Below, in pieces: positions 1 through 13,765 of a stretch of DNA of 64,000 nucleotides. This DNA comes from Thunnus maccoyii. Taxonomy: Eukaryota; Chordata; Actinopteri; Scombriformes; Scombridae. Below the pieces are notes generated by a model. It saw only the letters and a list, made by a program, of their open reading frames with translations. It was not told where the DNA came from and searched no databases. Each line of letters opens with the position of its first letter. Positions within the stretch are counted from its first letter, which is position 1. The DNA lies in the NCBI RefSeq assembly GCF_910596095.1, contig NC_056551.1, forward strand, positions 13,967,501-14,031,500. Reading direction: 5' to 3'. A program made the translations under genes and the position numbers.

Positions 1-2425
1 GTCATATGTCCCTTGTGATTTACAACATTTCAACAACACTAGTTTCACAGTAAACAACAGCGTGGTGACATCTTTATGTTTTTATTTGAGCTATAAAATG
101 CAAAACTTTTTGAGGTCATTGGGCACAAACGGTGAGTTCACATCATGTTTCAGTATAGAGTCCACAAACAATTAGCTAGGTGAAGAGGCTTCTCACTACA
201 GAAGTGCTTGAGCACTCTAAAACCATGCATAGCTATATGTTGCCATGGAAACCTTTAAGTTGATGTAACATGTATCATTACCTGCAGGTAAACATAACAT
301 TGTGCTTTATTCAAACAACACTTTATTTGCATCATCAATATTATATATTGCATCCTATAAATTCCTAATTTAATTTCCCTCAACATCTCATTAACTGGTA
401 TACAATCTTCACTCTTTAATGTTATGTATACACAAGTAGAGTTTAAATAGTGACCAGAATATGAATGTTCAAGTAATGTGAAACAAATATTTTCTTACAG
501 TGATTATAAATGAGGTGATTCTATATAGTTATGTATATTCTTGCTATATACAGGCCAAAACCAACCAGGCAGTCATACAGTACATGTGCATCATGCCCTA
601 TTATATAGTACACAGTAAGCTTTAATCTATAAATAAACAGATTATTACTGTTTATTAAGAGAATTTATATTTACTACTCATGTACATCAGTGCTTGCTTG
701 CACACAAAAACCTTAGCAAGTGTATTGCTAAACCTTTCCTTCATTGTTTTCTGGTCCTAGACTGTATAAATCTCATTTCTTTACAAACTATCATTCAGTT
801 CATACTGTTATTAAAACTTTTTTTGCGCTGCATAAAACACCTCTCTGACCTGGGAGTATTTTCTTCTCAAGTGCCTGTGCAGTTGTGTAATTGCTGACAC
901 AAAGATAAGGATAGAAATCACTCATAGAGCTAGCCATTTCTGATTATTTTAACTAGGGGACACAAATTTGTTGCTACTTACTGGGATGATAAACCCTGAT
1001 TTTAGAAGTTTAAATAGCAAAAATAAAACAAAAGGGAAAGCTGAAGTATTCAATACATGTACTGTAAATCCCTTTAAAAGAAATAAAAGCCTGTCAGATT
1101 TCTATAATCTCTACAGAATCTCAGTTTGGTTGAAGTTGTTAGAGGGATTTACTACGTCATTACATAATTAAGGCTAAAATTACCATCAAGCACCAATATA
1201 ATCCTTTGTTGAAGAAAATCCCCCAAGTTTAGCAGATTTATACTTCATTGAAACTCCCATTGTTGAGTCTGAAGATACTTGAGGTGGTACTCCAGTGATT
1301 TACTATCGCACTTTCGTAAAATTTGGAGAATTGTGAGAGACAAAAGTAAAAAAGAATGGTTAAAATAGATACAGCAACAGGCAGAGATATTCTGACTTTT
1401 AGTCCCGATTATGGGTCACGCTTTAAAAATGCTGAATACAACTTTGTAATCTCTAAATCCAAACCAAGATTCCTCACGTGATGTCGCTTTAGTAATTTTC
1501 TTGGACAGTGAAGACATTATACAACCGTTTTCACAGTCTGTGTAGTGCTCTTCATTACAGGTAAATTTACTGTAACATGGAAAATTGGTGGAGTGCCCCT
1601 TTAATGCAAGCAGAACCGTAATTTCAAGATCATGTGGGGGGAAAAGCATATAAAACAGCATGGTGTTCTCAGTTAGCTCTGTCCAAAGAAAATAACAACT
1701 ACCTTGGTTTTTACTGGCCTTTTAGCTGCTCTTTAAAGACCTGTCAGAGTGGAATATAGCTGTAAATGTGCCAAGATACAGTTTGTGCAATCTTAAGAAA
1801 CAGAGTAGTAAAAATCCCCAAGAATCAGGAGGGATCACTAAATGAAGTTCTGCTGTGAAAATGTCTTTTAGCGCAGAAGAATGCTGTGTCCTGCAATGGT
1901 CCTTTAAAAGCCTCACGTCTCCGTCAGAGCCCAGCATGCGGAACATGTTGTTCCAGCTTTGAGAGAAACAAGACATTCAGTCCTCGCACTAAAACATCTG
2001 TGGCACTCCTTGCCCCCAAGTTATCCCCACACACACACACACACACACCCAAATAAAACAAGTTTGTTTTGGCGCTGAAATCTTTTATCTGTAAAGCATA
2101 AGCCATATCTTTCACACCCTCAACAAACACACATACACTCATGATTTCTCTACAATGCTGATTAAGCACACCCACAACACACACAAACTGAGGCCATGCA
2201 CTCGGAAAACACAATTATAATAGAGCAGGAGAGAGTAGATTAGTAAGTGGAAGCAGGAGCTTTTTTTTGTGCTTGAAGTTCAAAAAGTGGCGGCTACTTT
2301 CAGTCGCTGGCTCACTCACTCACACACACACACATGCACAAATCAACTGTCCACAACTCGGTATCCTTACATCACGAGGAACCACTCAGCCTGTCTGATG
2401 TCACGGTGTGAGGGGAACTTTTGTC
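1..2425. other. AT-rich flank downstream of osbp2, no gene seen
   Basis: No reading frame here resembles a known protein and no splice-compatible exon was found. The part just below 2426 should contain the osbp2 3' untranslated region, but I could not place its poly(A) site. A CA tract at 2029-2048 is the only clear repeat. Confidence 0.5.
2029..2048. repeat. (CA)n microsatellite
   Basis: About ten uninterrupted CA units, roughly 380 bases downstream of the osbp2 stop codon. Confidence 0.85.
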
Positions 2426-5400
2426 CTAGAAGATCTCGGGGCATTGGCTCCAGTCTTGTCTGTCTTTGGCTTCCCAGTACCCACCCCTGTAGATGTAAGT
2501 GCTTTCTCCTGTTGTATCATCTGTCCTCTTCTCAAACCACATGGGCTGGTAAACCTCGATGTCTTGCCCTGATGACACAGAATCATATTTTCTCATTATA
2601 TGTGTACTATTTTCCAGAATACCAGAATGTCTTATTTTCTCCTTGCACTCTAAATGTTGTTCCAGAGTACCTGATTATTGAGATAAACCTTCACAGACAT
2701 AGCAAAACTTCATTTTATCCCACACACCTGGGATTGGCCCATCCTCCACTAATTATGATACATCATCAGGTAATAACGAATGTCTGCATAAAATATCATG
2801 GGAATCCATTTGATAGTTGTAGAGATATTCCAACAAAGTGGACCAAAGCGGTGGACTGACTGACTGACTGACCAACAGATCCATGCATCATTTGACAGTG
2901 TTGCATGGATGTGTGGCAGTAACCTGTCTCCCATGACTTAAGATGGGCACACCAACACCACTCATAATACAGTGTATCTAAATTGGTCAACCCATCCTCT
3001 TTGTTACAAGTAGTGGAAATGCTGTGAAAGAGATAAAATTCAGATCCGCTATCATCCTCCTTGTTCTTCTTGATTTACGTTGTGCTCACCTTCCTCCAGT
3101 GCCTGATTTGCTTGCGCTTCTCTTTTTTTCCTCTCCAGCCTCTGACGCTCCTCCAGACGCTGCTTCTGGCCGTTTGCTTCATCCCACAGACCCACCTCCA
3201 TGAGCCGCTGGTCTGGCCGCAGACGACTGTCAGTGGGCGCAATACCTTCTTCCTGCTCGTTCAGAGTCAGAGCCAGGGAGGAGAAAAAATGCATGTTCTC
3301 TGCATTATCCCTAAAAAGAGCAAAAGACAGAAGAAACAACAAAGTAAGACAAAAAGGTCAAGGGAAATGGGGAAGGACAGATCACAAAGGGGTTGAGATG
3401 GCACATTCAATCATCAAGATGTGGTAGAAATGTGTTAGATAAGATAAACATACGGAAGAGGATATTTCTTCCACAACAGTTTTGGCTGAAGAGTCTGATA
3501 AACTGTCTTCTGTTTGCCCTCAGAGTTTCCGCATCCTTGGCTGCTGTCCACTATTTTGGCACTCTCCATCTTCTCATCCCAGGTTCCTGACAGGATGTAA
3601 TGGGCTGTGCCCTCTCTGTCCTCCACCACTCCTGTCACCTAGAGAAGAAGACACACAGGAAGAGATCAGTTACTGCTGGGCACTGACACATTCACACCTG
3701 GGTACTATGTTCATTTTATTTTTTTTTTACCTGTGTTGTTGGATCATATTAAACAGAACAAATGTTTTAGGGATGATCTTTCTAGGTTTCCCTTTAGCTG
3801 AGGAATCAGTGACTTCAAGTTCTTTCTGACTAGATACTGACACGAGGTTTGTTAATCATATTAAGAGGAACCAATTATGGGCAACAGAGATGCTAGATTT
3901 GCTAAAGCAGTGGCTCATGTAACTGTAAACCTTTGCCTTCTGTCAAGTGTAAAATATGTGTAAAATCTGTGAAATGTGAAATTAAGACAACAAACAAAGA
4001 TGCTAGCTGTCTGTTTCCTATATGAAACAACCGATTACAGAATGAAAAGACAGCAGACATACTTTACGTGGGACTTCTCTGGAGAAGTAGCTGTAGGGGG
4101 AGAATTTGAGATGGCAGGTGTCCTTGGTTGTGTTGTTTACTATGTCAATGTCGCCAGACTGCCAACGGCAAAAGACAGGAAGACAGCAAGAAAAACAGAT
4201 GTGACTTAAGTGTACGATGACCCAAATTACTTTTCCTCAGTAACACAACCCATACACACACACACACTCCTACACAAAATGAGTTTCATTTCATTTCTTT
4301 TGTCCTTTAGTGTATTCCCAAACTGTTACCATTTCTGTTACCTAATTCAGTTCTTAATCATTATTTGAATTGTTCTTAAAAGGTCATTTTGTCCAGAATC
4401 TAGTATAAAAATATCAACGCACTTACACGTAAGTACAGAGACAGGTTGTGTGTTTGACAGCTTCTATGTACAACTTCCTTACACATAATGCACAGCATGA
4501 AAGAAACTCACCTGATCAATCCAAAGTTTCCCTACAATAATATTGTGCACCGTCGAGGTCACTTTGCTCCACACGTAGTGGTTTCCACTTGAGTGGAACT
4601 GCAGGTGAATGTTTCCTACAGTGAAGAGAAGGACATACTGACATCAAAATATGTAAGACAAGTTCTGTAATCACTTAAATATGGTAAATCTTATTTTTCT
4701 AACAGATGTTTGCATGTATTCATACATCATATCTGGCCTATAGTAGCTTTTACACTAATATATACTGACTGTCAGCATGAACTGCATCAAAGTTAATTCC
4801 AAACTTTTACATGTCTCCTACCTAATGGCACGACAGAGATATATTTCCCACGAAACTTGCTATCAATAGTGATATGCTGCCACAGAGTCCATCCTCGCTG
4901 TGATGTCACATGGTGGGCAGCAGCTGGTGGGTGATGACTGACCTGACAGTGAATGTTATCAGCTGGTGTCAGTAGAGGCAATGTACACATCATAGTGTAT
5001 TTATATTTTTGCTTTTCACCACATCATCATTTTATGTTTGTCTCACCTGCTCAGAGATGGAGCGATAACCATACTCGTCCAATCGGTCCAGCTCATATGT
5101 CTCCCCCAGCAGAGGGTTGAAGGGCTTGGCTGTGCGATGGACTGTGGTGGAGTAGGAGGAGACAGAAAAGGCAGCCACTAGGCACATCTGCTCCAGGGAG
5201 GAGTCGCAGCGAGCTGCCCGGTCCAGAAGCTCACTGTACTCCAGATCTTCAGTCAGACGCTGAAGCATCGACAACGGCTCATTGAAGTTTACCTGCAATC
5301 AGAGAGAGAGAGAGATTTCTTGTATGTAACCGGACAATTCCACATTTTGAATATACATTTACTTAAATTCACATGTAATTAAAACCTATATTACAGCCAA

Positions 5401-8400
5401 TTTGTGTGTTTTGCATTTACAGGCATGGGTATCTTGGACAGGTCTTTTCCTATACAGTTCTTCATGATGCTCCACAGATTGAGGGAATAATTAGGTTTGT
5501 CAGGAATACGGCTGCGCCTTGTTCTTCGTAGCTGCATGTGGTTTGTGCCTGAGGTGTCCTGAAAAGAATAAGACAAAACACAAAGCTTTAGATATGTGTG
5601 CAAGAAGTGCATCTACGTGAGTATAGCAACAACTAGTGTGAGCCTGGCAGCCTGAAGTGATTAAAAGGTTACATTTACTGTATTAAAGTCCAAATAAAAT
5701 CACATTTAGTCAACCTTTTCACAGTCAAAAATAATGTCAATATTAATTTCAGTTGAACACAACAAGCTGGGGACCTACATTCTCGTTGTGAGTCCAGTCA
5801 TTGGGCACGACTCCGCTCATCATACTCTGATTACTCCCTGAGCGCCTGAGAGAAAGCAACATACTTCAAACACAGTACACAGTAATTGTGCTGCTGACTG
5901 ATTTAGAACACACACACAGCTCTGAGATGACTCTGTATAGACATGATGTCTCACTTGTGCTTTATGTCGCCAGTAGCAGTCACAGTTATGAATGCAGGTG
6001 ACTCTTCCATGGCATCAAAGAACTCGGCCTCATCATTCTCATCACTCGCATCCCCCTCTTGAGACCTCTCCACACCTATACGGTGACACAAGACAAAGAG
6101 ATTGGTAAAATGAGTGTCTGTGTATATATATATATATAAATATTACATATTATTGTACTGCTATACAGGGGGTTGCCAAAATTACAATAACAATAATACA
6201 CAGCAGCTAAATAAACCTTACAACATCATAGAATAGTCCTGCAGTAAATGTTATTGGAGCTCATAGTGTTTTAAATTTAGACTTGATTAGACTTGATTAA
6301 CATTCCTGAAGTAGGAATGAAGCAGAAAATATCTGGCCCATTTATAGCCCTGTAAGCTGCTTTATGTTGCCGTACTGGAATGTGAATGGAAACTTCATAT
6401 AAGAATCACTTGTGTTTTAACTTTTGTAATTGTGATTTAAGGAAGTTGCTGAAAATCACGAGAACATTTGAAGAACAGAAAAACTGCTAAGACAAGGAAG
6501 GAAGTCTAGAGTGAAATTAACACCTCTGACAATCTCAAACACAAATATTGTACACATCCCTAAACTGCCAGTTTAGGGACGTGGTTTATTTCACTTTGTC
6601 TACCCTTGTAGATAAAGGCCCCAAAAATTGAGATATTATAAGTCTGATTGAGCCACGTGCTAGAAATGTATCACTGTTAACATCCAGAAGAGGGCCACAT
6701 TCTTTTCTGTGATATTATACTACACACTACACAGTGCCTTCCCCTCCACACTAAATAGAAGAGCGAGGATGACAGGAAGAGACAGAGAGAGTGATGTATC
6801 TTACCTGTATATGAGGTGGGATTCTCCCTCCAGGCTCTCTCTAGGTTGTTATGCTGTTTGGCTAACTGTTCGATTGTCTCCTCCAAATGGTGACGTTGTT
6901 CTCTCTCATACTGCAGGGCCTTCTGCCACCTCCGGCTTTGAGATTCTGCTACGTCCAAAAAGTCACGACAAGCCTGAGGTTTGAACACACATGAAAAAAT
7001 GCAGGAAGAAGAAACCTCAAGATGCATACGCTCATCAAAAGAGGGTTATACTGGCTGTGGCTTGTGACGTGTGAACTCACATTGATCATAGCATTGGAGG
7101 TTATACGGAAGAGAGTTGCTCGCTCATTAACTGCTTTCACTTTGTCTGTGCTGTCACAGGACCCACGGAGTTCCTCGAGTTCGCTGAGAGAGCGCTGGAG
7201 GGCTGCGCCGTGCTTTCCTATCAGCTCATTACAGGTGCTCAGGTCATCTAGCTTGCTGGCCAGACTCTTGAGCACCCCTTGGGTTAGGGCTCGGTCCTCC
7301 TGCTGTACGGGGCCTTCATCTCCTGAGTCATCTTCTCACAGAGACAAAGAACACAAATGACATTGTTTACAAGAGATATACCATCATTAGAGGTTATTAT
7401 GTCTGAACAGTCTGGATGAAATCATATATATTGTAGTAAACAGCACATGGGAAGTGAACGTCCTTTCAGACAGATTGAGAAAGATATTTTAAATACTCCA
7501 AATTTAGACTGAGACGAGTCGAGTCGAGAGAGAGCATTAGCGGGGAACGGATGGAGGAAGATAATAACACTTCACACCCTGAAACCCACCACACCCCTTC
7601 CTTTACAAGATCGGAAAGCTGTGAATGAACACGGTTGCCCTGGAAACGGAGTCCTGTGCAATCAGGAGGCTTGGCTATTTTTAGTACTAGAGGGAGAAAA
7701 AAAAAAGATGACGCACTACCCTTTTCCTCCTTTCTTTCTCTTTCTCTCTCTGCCCCACGTTAGCAGGAGCTGAGCCATCAGTCTCAGGGATTTTAGAAGG
7801 AGGGAGACTGGACTCAATCAGACACCATAAAATAAAAAATGATGACATTAAATTCCTTATTTACTTGACCCCTACAGTTGTCAGTATCCTCTTAAATTCT
7901 CCCCTTTTAGCCTAAAATTCAGAAAAACAAAGCTTCAAAGTTAAACAAAACATTTTTCTGTATATCATATATAATTTTATACACGTTTTCTTGTAATTTA
8001 GTCTGACATATTTGGCACTAAACCTTGATCTTAAATAGATTCTGGAGCTTTGAATAGAGTTCATAATAATGGACATGCCAAAGCTGGTTGGAGAGAGGGT
8101 AAACAAACAATGCGCTATTAAACACTTTTAGTGGAAAAAATACATCAGTTTGAAAGAGATCCTGGATTCAAGTCACCTGAAAAGCTCCACTGAAATTAGG
8201 ATAAATTTAGATCGTAGGTGATTATTCCAGACAGTCATAAATGTCTTCACAAAATGCACAAAAACCACGTCTCCATCACATGCAACGCAACTTTTCTAGG
8301 TCAAAACATTTCTTCTCTAAAACAGATTGTGTGAGTAATCTGAAAACTCCCGAGTATGTTGACTGAATCTAGGCCAGCGTCTACATTGCCCGCCATTACC

Positions 8401-9202
8401 AAAACAGAGACAAACTACTACTCTCTGTTAGAGGGGAAAAGAAATAAAAACAATCAGGGCAAACTGGATTAACAAAGTCTCAGGAGGAGAAGATTAAAAA
8501 TGAGAGAGTGAAAAAAAAAAATCCTTCAGGCATCTGTAATGGTTTCATGACCCATATGCAGTAGAGAGAACAGGATCTCACTTGAATTGTAGAGTAGATT
8601 GTGAATTTGAGAACACCTTTATATGGAAATACACTTCCTCCTAGACCCACAGTCACATCCGTAAATAACGTAAATGAAGGGGGATGGCGTGTTGGCCTAG
8701 TCTGTGTATTAATGAGTTATTTTTCACACAGGACATTGGAGAGCCTGAGACAAATTGGTGACTCATCACTGAATCACTAAAACACACCCACAGGTGATAG
8801 AGAGAGCACCAATATGGACACAGTGTGGGAGGAGAGAATCAGAGTGGGGATGCTTTGTAAGCTTCTGCAATACAGATGAAGCAATCAAAGTCCGACAGTA
8901 ATATGCTGAAAGCTTGCTGTGCCACAACCTGAGCTGAAATGTTTTCACCATCCATCTTCCACCCTCTGTATTTAATGGTTGTCGGAGGGGATTTGAATTT
9001 TGTTTCACAACATAATCTAGCAAAAATGAAACACTTGTTTTGGTTATGTGATATCTATTACAGGAGAGGTGCTTGATAACTTCTGCTGCAACATCCACTT
9101 AATCACTGCTGTTCTAATCCACTTTTAGCCAATTAATTGGCCCCTCCATTATTGCCACTAAGCCGATGACAAGAGGCTCATGCAATAATAATCTGTAATC
9201 AC

Positions 9203-9247
<45 letters not shown>

Positions 9248-12200
9248 CACCAAAGCACACAGAGATTTGTGTTTGTGCTTGTATGTTAAAATAAATTAGT
9301 TGTCCTGATTTAAATTTGGTGGAGCATTAGTGCAGCAGTATTATTAAATGTTTGTTTAAGAATAAGACATTAGATGAGGAGGATATTTACATACATAGCT
9401 TTGGAAAAATTATAAATCTAGGAAAGATGTAATTACACAACCAAGACGAAACCCCCACAGTAACTTCTTTTCAGCACAACACAACAATTTCTGAACCATG
9501 TGGAACCTCAAAGATAGTAAAGCTGCTTAAAACCATCTAAAAATGAACTCAGCTATTTAAATCCTATTCATTATTTTTACAGGAGCTCCAATCACTGCCA
9601 GTTTCTAGTAAAAGTAAAGTCAATTTCTATAAAATGACATACATTGATAGATACAGTATGAACACACATCAGTCATAGTCACCATACGCTAATGTGGTCA
9701 GAGTAACAGAGAACATTGATTTGCATCTTGCAAGTGCAAAGCTTTTACTCAGAATTAACGGCTGCTTAAAGGCACATTCCTCTAATAATCCTGAAACAAG
9801 TGAGACAAATGTGGCACGTTTGACTGAGACCGACTATTAAATATTGTTCTGTTTTTCTGCGGTCACTTTGAAAACTACGGTACCATTTTGTTAACTTTAA
9901 AACAAATTCTGTCCTGTGAGAAATCCAATCAGCATATTTACACAGACATTTGCACAGTAAAACACTGGCCACTGACAAACTTACAGTACTCCACAAGCTT
10001 ACACACACAGCGACAATCACACACATGCATGCAAGCAAACAGAGCTGCACACAGCTTCTATTGAAATTATTATTCTGTTATTAGTAAAATAATAAAGACA
10101 TTACTTACAAGATGACTGTCAGTGAAAAGGCTGCACCCATCTCTCCCTATTGTCCACAGAGTGTATGATGAAAAATATTTTTAATGAAAATCCTCACACC
10201 CTTCCTTGCTCTCTCTCCTGCTACCGGAACAGGAGGAGGAGTCTAAAGGAAGGTCATTTCATTCAGCTCTCGCTGTCGTCATACAGAACAAGACAGGGAG
10301 GGAGAAATGAGAGAGTGGGAGAGAGGTGGTAGGTGCATGTGTCTTGTGTGTGAGTGTGTACATGTGTGCATGCACATTTGTGCACAGAGAGAGGGAGGAA
10401 AGGAACCCACTGCGCATCTTTGCTCGAGCATCCACAAGGTGTAAATAAGGCTAGACAGGAGCGAACACAAAATGTCTGTCTGGAAATAAGACACAAACAT
10501 GTGCTGAATGCAGGACATTATATTATGTTATGTTATGTTATGTTATATCATGTTATGTTATGTTATGTTATGTTATGTTATGTTATGTTATGTTATTTTA
10601 TACAGTGAAAGGGTCTAGATGTAAAAAGTGAATATTGAAAGAATGACAGCTGAAGGACGTCATGAATAAATGTAAATTTGCATTAGCTCAGCCTGTTTCC
10701 ACCTTGAACAACACTGCCCTCTTGTGGCCTGTTTTTACATAACACACACACACACACACAAATGTGTATTTAGGTAACTGGGTCTTGGTTGTATGAGCCT
10801 GCATTCAGGATGCAGGACTGCATTATTTTTAACATATTGTACTGTCTGAAACATATGGGCCACACAGAGTATAACGTGTGTGTCTCACCGGAGTGATGCA
10901 TCAGGAGAGTGGCACTGGCTTTAGCTTGCTGCAGGGCTGACACCCATCGCTGACACTCTCCCTCGGAAGTGGCCTTCAGGTGGTAGCTTCGGCCCCCGCT
11001 AGTTAACACCATATGGCAGGTGTCACCCACCTCGATGTGTGCGGTTGCCAAGGGAATGGTGCCCCGGCAAGTGTGCGCCATCTCTGCCTGAGTCCTGAGG
11101 GAAAACCAACATGGACACAGTTGTTAATAGTAATGTATAATAGCAGAGGAATTCAGCCTCTTTGTTCATGTTCATGTGTTCCATTTTAAAAATGGGACAG
11201 CTCTGTTTTTGAATGGTTTCAAAGTGGTCTACTGTTAAAATAGCATCAGGTCTGTGTCAAACGATCCAGCTGCAATGATAATATGATAAGCTTTTTCTCT
11301 AGTGACAAGCTCTGGACTATTTATAGCCTACGTTTCTCCAGAGACAAGCTTTGTACAATATGTACTGTAGCCCTACTGTAACACTTTGACCTTTAATCTT
11401 ATATGATTATGGGCCCTTTCATACATATTTCGAGGATTCAAGGATTTATTTTTCATATGTACACAGGTTATATATGTAGTGAAATGCAATGTGGAATGCT
11501 CCTGCAGTTGTGCTACATATCATCATTTGTAAAAATAAATATAAAAGATAAAAATTCAAGACAAAAAAAGAGATTTATATACTGTATGTAAAAGAGTAAA
11601 ATGTACATATGTTTAAGTGTAAAAAATGATTAATTTCACCTATAATTATAATGAATTTTTTGTTTGTTTTTTTACAAAGTAGTTTAGTCACTCATTATGT
11701 TTAGTACATGAGTAGCAACATACAAAACAAAGAGATACACAGCGCATTTTATCACATTGCATGACATGTCGTCTGTGTAAAATGATTAAATATATACATG
11801 GGATAACTGCCATAATGAAAATTTAAAATTACAAACAGAACAAATATGTCACTCTTCATCAACTCCATTTATCCAGAAACTTCGACTTTGACCTGTTTAA
11901 CAGGTTAGTTTACTAGCTATTTATTTCTTTATTATTGTGAATAATATTTTAACTATCTTATTTTAATAGAGGTAATGAAAGGCTCTTTTAAGGGGGCTTG
12001 TTATGTTCTCCCTGCATTATTTATCATCGCTGTATAGAGAGTAATGTAATTTCTTTGCAGACACATAACACTGAAATTCAACTAAGCTGTAACTAAAACA
12101 AGTGGTTCCCAAACTTTTTCACGTCAAGGACCCTTAAACTTATACAAATCAGACCACAGACCCACATCTGATAAGATTTTGTCTCAGGGTCAGATAAGAT

Positions 12201-12921
12201 TTATGCTTTTAGATGTTTTATTATAGAAAATGTATCAGTGAATTTGAATGTCATTGTGTTACTTATGGATGGAATTATAGTGTAAATAAATTAACGTTAT
12301 TCCTCTTTGTTGGAGACCATGCTGGCTGGAGACCCCCTAGAACACTCGCAAGGACCCCCCAGGGGTCTTAACATAATCTTGTATGAAATTGCATGAAATG
12401 GGTCAAACTAATGTAGTTCTCCTATATAACTATATGTACACTTGTTAATTTTTAGTGTCATTATTATTCATAAGTCATGACTCGTCATTTTTCAATTTAC
12501 AGCTAAGCTATGACTCTTGTTGCTAAGCTAGTAGTCATGGTCATCATTCACGACACTCCCTCTTCTTCGGCCAGATGACAGATAAGGTAAAAAGTTTGAT
12601 TCCCCATTTAAAAAATAATTATTTTCAACAAACCTCTGTCAACATAAGGCTAATAAATTTAGTCATTATAAAGTTTTTATGAATATATATAGCGTTAAGC
12701 TAGCGTTAAACGGTGTCAGGTCGACCACCAACGGCCGCTGTAACCGTTAGTTACCGTTACCTGTAATAGGACAGCAGGCCGTTACTGAGGACGAACCACC
12801 GCCTCTGGTAGCCCTTCAGGTAGTTGGTCCATTTAAAGAGCCAGCCTTTGCAGGCATCCACACACGGGAGATGGATCCCCGGGAGAGTCGGCGAGGGCAA
12901 ACTCTTCACCAGCTCGTTCAT
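2426..12921 (-). CDS. osbp2: Oxysterol-binding protein 2 (ORP4-type), complete, 14 coding exons
   Basis: Exons (minus, in order): 12921-12761, 11094-10889, 7334-7081, 6973-6805, 6075-5955, 5845-5779, 5558-5421, 5292-5047, 4942-4822, 4615-4512, 4158-4063, 3638-3454, 3310-3090, 2568-2426. They join in frame to 743 residues plus stop. An N-terminal PH domain (about 24-117, starting [14 protein letters not shown]) should bind PI4P at the Golgi. A coiled-coil-like segment follows. The FFAT motif EFFDAME (281-287), after an acidic run, should bind VAP proteins on the ER. The lipid-exchange domain fills the rest, with the ORP fingerprint EQVSHHPP at 453-460. Segments such as [20 protein letters not shown] and the AFITV after FFDAMEESP match recalled OSBP2 better than OSBP1, so osbp is the alternative. 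The start is the first in-frame ATG after a stop. It gives a much shorter N-terminus than human OSBP or OSBP2, without their long low-complexity leader. Confidence 0.9.
2595..2880. repeat. Probable dispersed repeat fragment with (GACT)n tail in osbp2 last intron
   Basis: The intron between exons 13 and 14 contains a stretch ending in four GACT units (2854-2871). It has the look of a common fish repeat whose text reads 'aatatcat...aatccat...gttgtagagatatt...tggaccaaag'. The family is recalled, not searched, and the limits are approximate. Confidence 0.35.
9205..9246. repeat. (CA)n microsatellite
   Basis: About 20 CA units within osbp2 intron 2. Confidence 0.9.
10519..10600. repeat. (TGTTA)n pentanucleotide tandem repeat
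   Basis: About 16 units of TGTTA with a single interruption (atatca) near 10546, within osbp2 intron 2 about 290 bases from exon 2. Confidence 0.9.
12101..12370. mobile_element. hAT-like non-autonomous element or fragment in osbp2 intron 1
   Basis: It begins AGTGGTTCCCAAACTTTTTC, the kind of terminus seen in many short hAT elements, and ends near 'aggaccccccaggggtctta'. The other terminus is degraded, so no clean inverted repeat or target duplication could be defined. No coding capacity. Confidence 0.45.
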
Positions 12922-13001
12922 TTTGCTCCTCTCGGTCGGTAACGCTACTCCCAAAGGGGGGGATGGACGGTGCAGTTTCTGTGGAGTTACCGTTAGCTAT
13001 C

Positions 13002-13003
<2 letters not shown>

Positions 13004-13056
<53 letters not shown>

Positions 13057-13089
13057 GTGTGTATGCGTGTGTGTATGTGTGTGTGTGTG
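13004..13089. repeat. (GT)n microsatellite immediately 5' of osbp2
   Basis: About 43 GT units with a few GC/AT variants. On the gene strand this is a CA tract lying 83-168 bases upstream of the osbp2 start codon, so in its 5' untranslated region or core promoter. Confidence 0.9.
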
Positions 13090-13359
13090 AGCCAGCTGCA
13101 CTGCACTGTATCCTCTGCTAAAAGCTACAGTTAGCTTGCAGCTGTTTGGAGAAGCTGAGTCAGTGAGATAGTTTTACGTAAAAAAAAAAATCTGACTAGC
13201 GCGCAATGTTTTAGCTAGGATGAAATAACAAACCACATTATTACACGAAACTATACGGTCGAGTCTGCACTTTCACTGCGCTGTAATAATAGAGCCTGTG
13301 GATCTGAGAGAGGGAAGCTCATGATGACGTCCTTATTATAGGATCGTAGCATATGCAGG

Positions 13360-13363
<4 letters not shown>

Positions 13364-13412
<49 letters not shown>

Positions 13413-13717
13413 TCCGGGTAGTCCTCATGTTGTGGGGACATGAATTTGTTTACACAGTAATGTTGAGGGGACTCGCCTCCGTTATGGGGACAAAAAGCAA
13501 GTCAGTAATATAAATAATTAATTTTAGGGTGAAGAATTGGTTTAAAGTTAAGGTTAGTGTAGGATTATGTTAAGGTTATATGAAGGTTAGGGTTAAGCAT
13601 GTGGTGGTTATGATTAAGGTTCAGATAAGTCTCCAGGAAATGAATGTAAGTCAATATAATGTCCTCTGAAGTGATGGAAACATGACTCTCTCTCTCTCTC
13701 TCTCTATCTCGCTCTCC

Positions 13718-13765
<48 letters not shown>

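Larger units (their letters stand above)
7335..10888. other. Large intron 2 of osbp2
   Basis: This 3.55-kb intron separates the two PH-domain exons from the coiled-coil exon. It carries a CA microsatellite near 9205 and a pentanucleotide tract near 10519. I see no exon inside it. Confidence 0.7.

Noticed and set aside
2269-2859. Plus-strand 196-residue frame
   Set aside because: It overlaps the antisense of the osbp2 last exon and a dispersed repeat, and has no homology.
12824-13090. Plus-strand frame of Val/Cys repeats
   Set aside because: It is a translation of the GT microsatellite and the antisense of osbp2 exon 1.
13585-13640. Telomere-like 'ggttagggtt' text
   Set aside because: It is too short and irregular for an interstitial telomere and belongs to the GGGGACA repeat.
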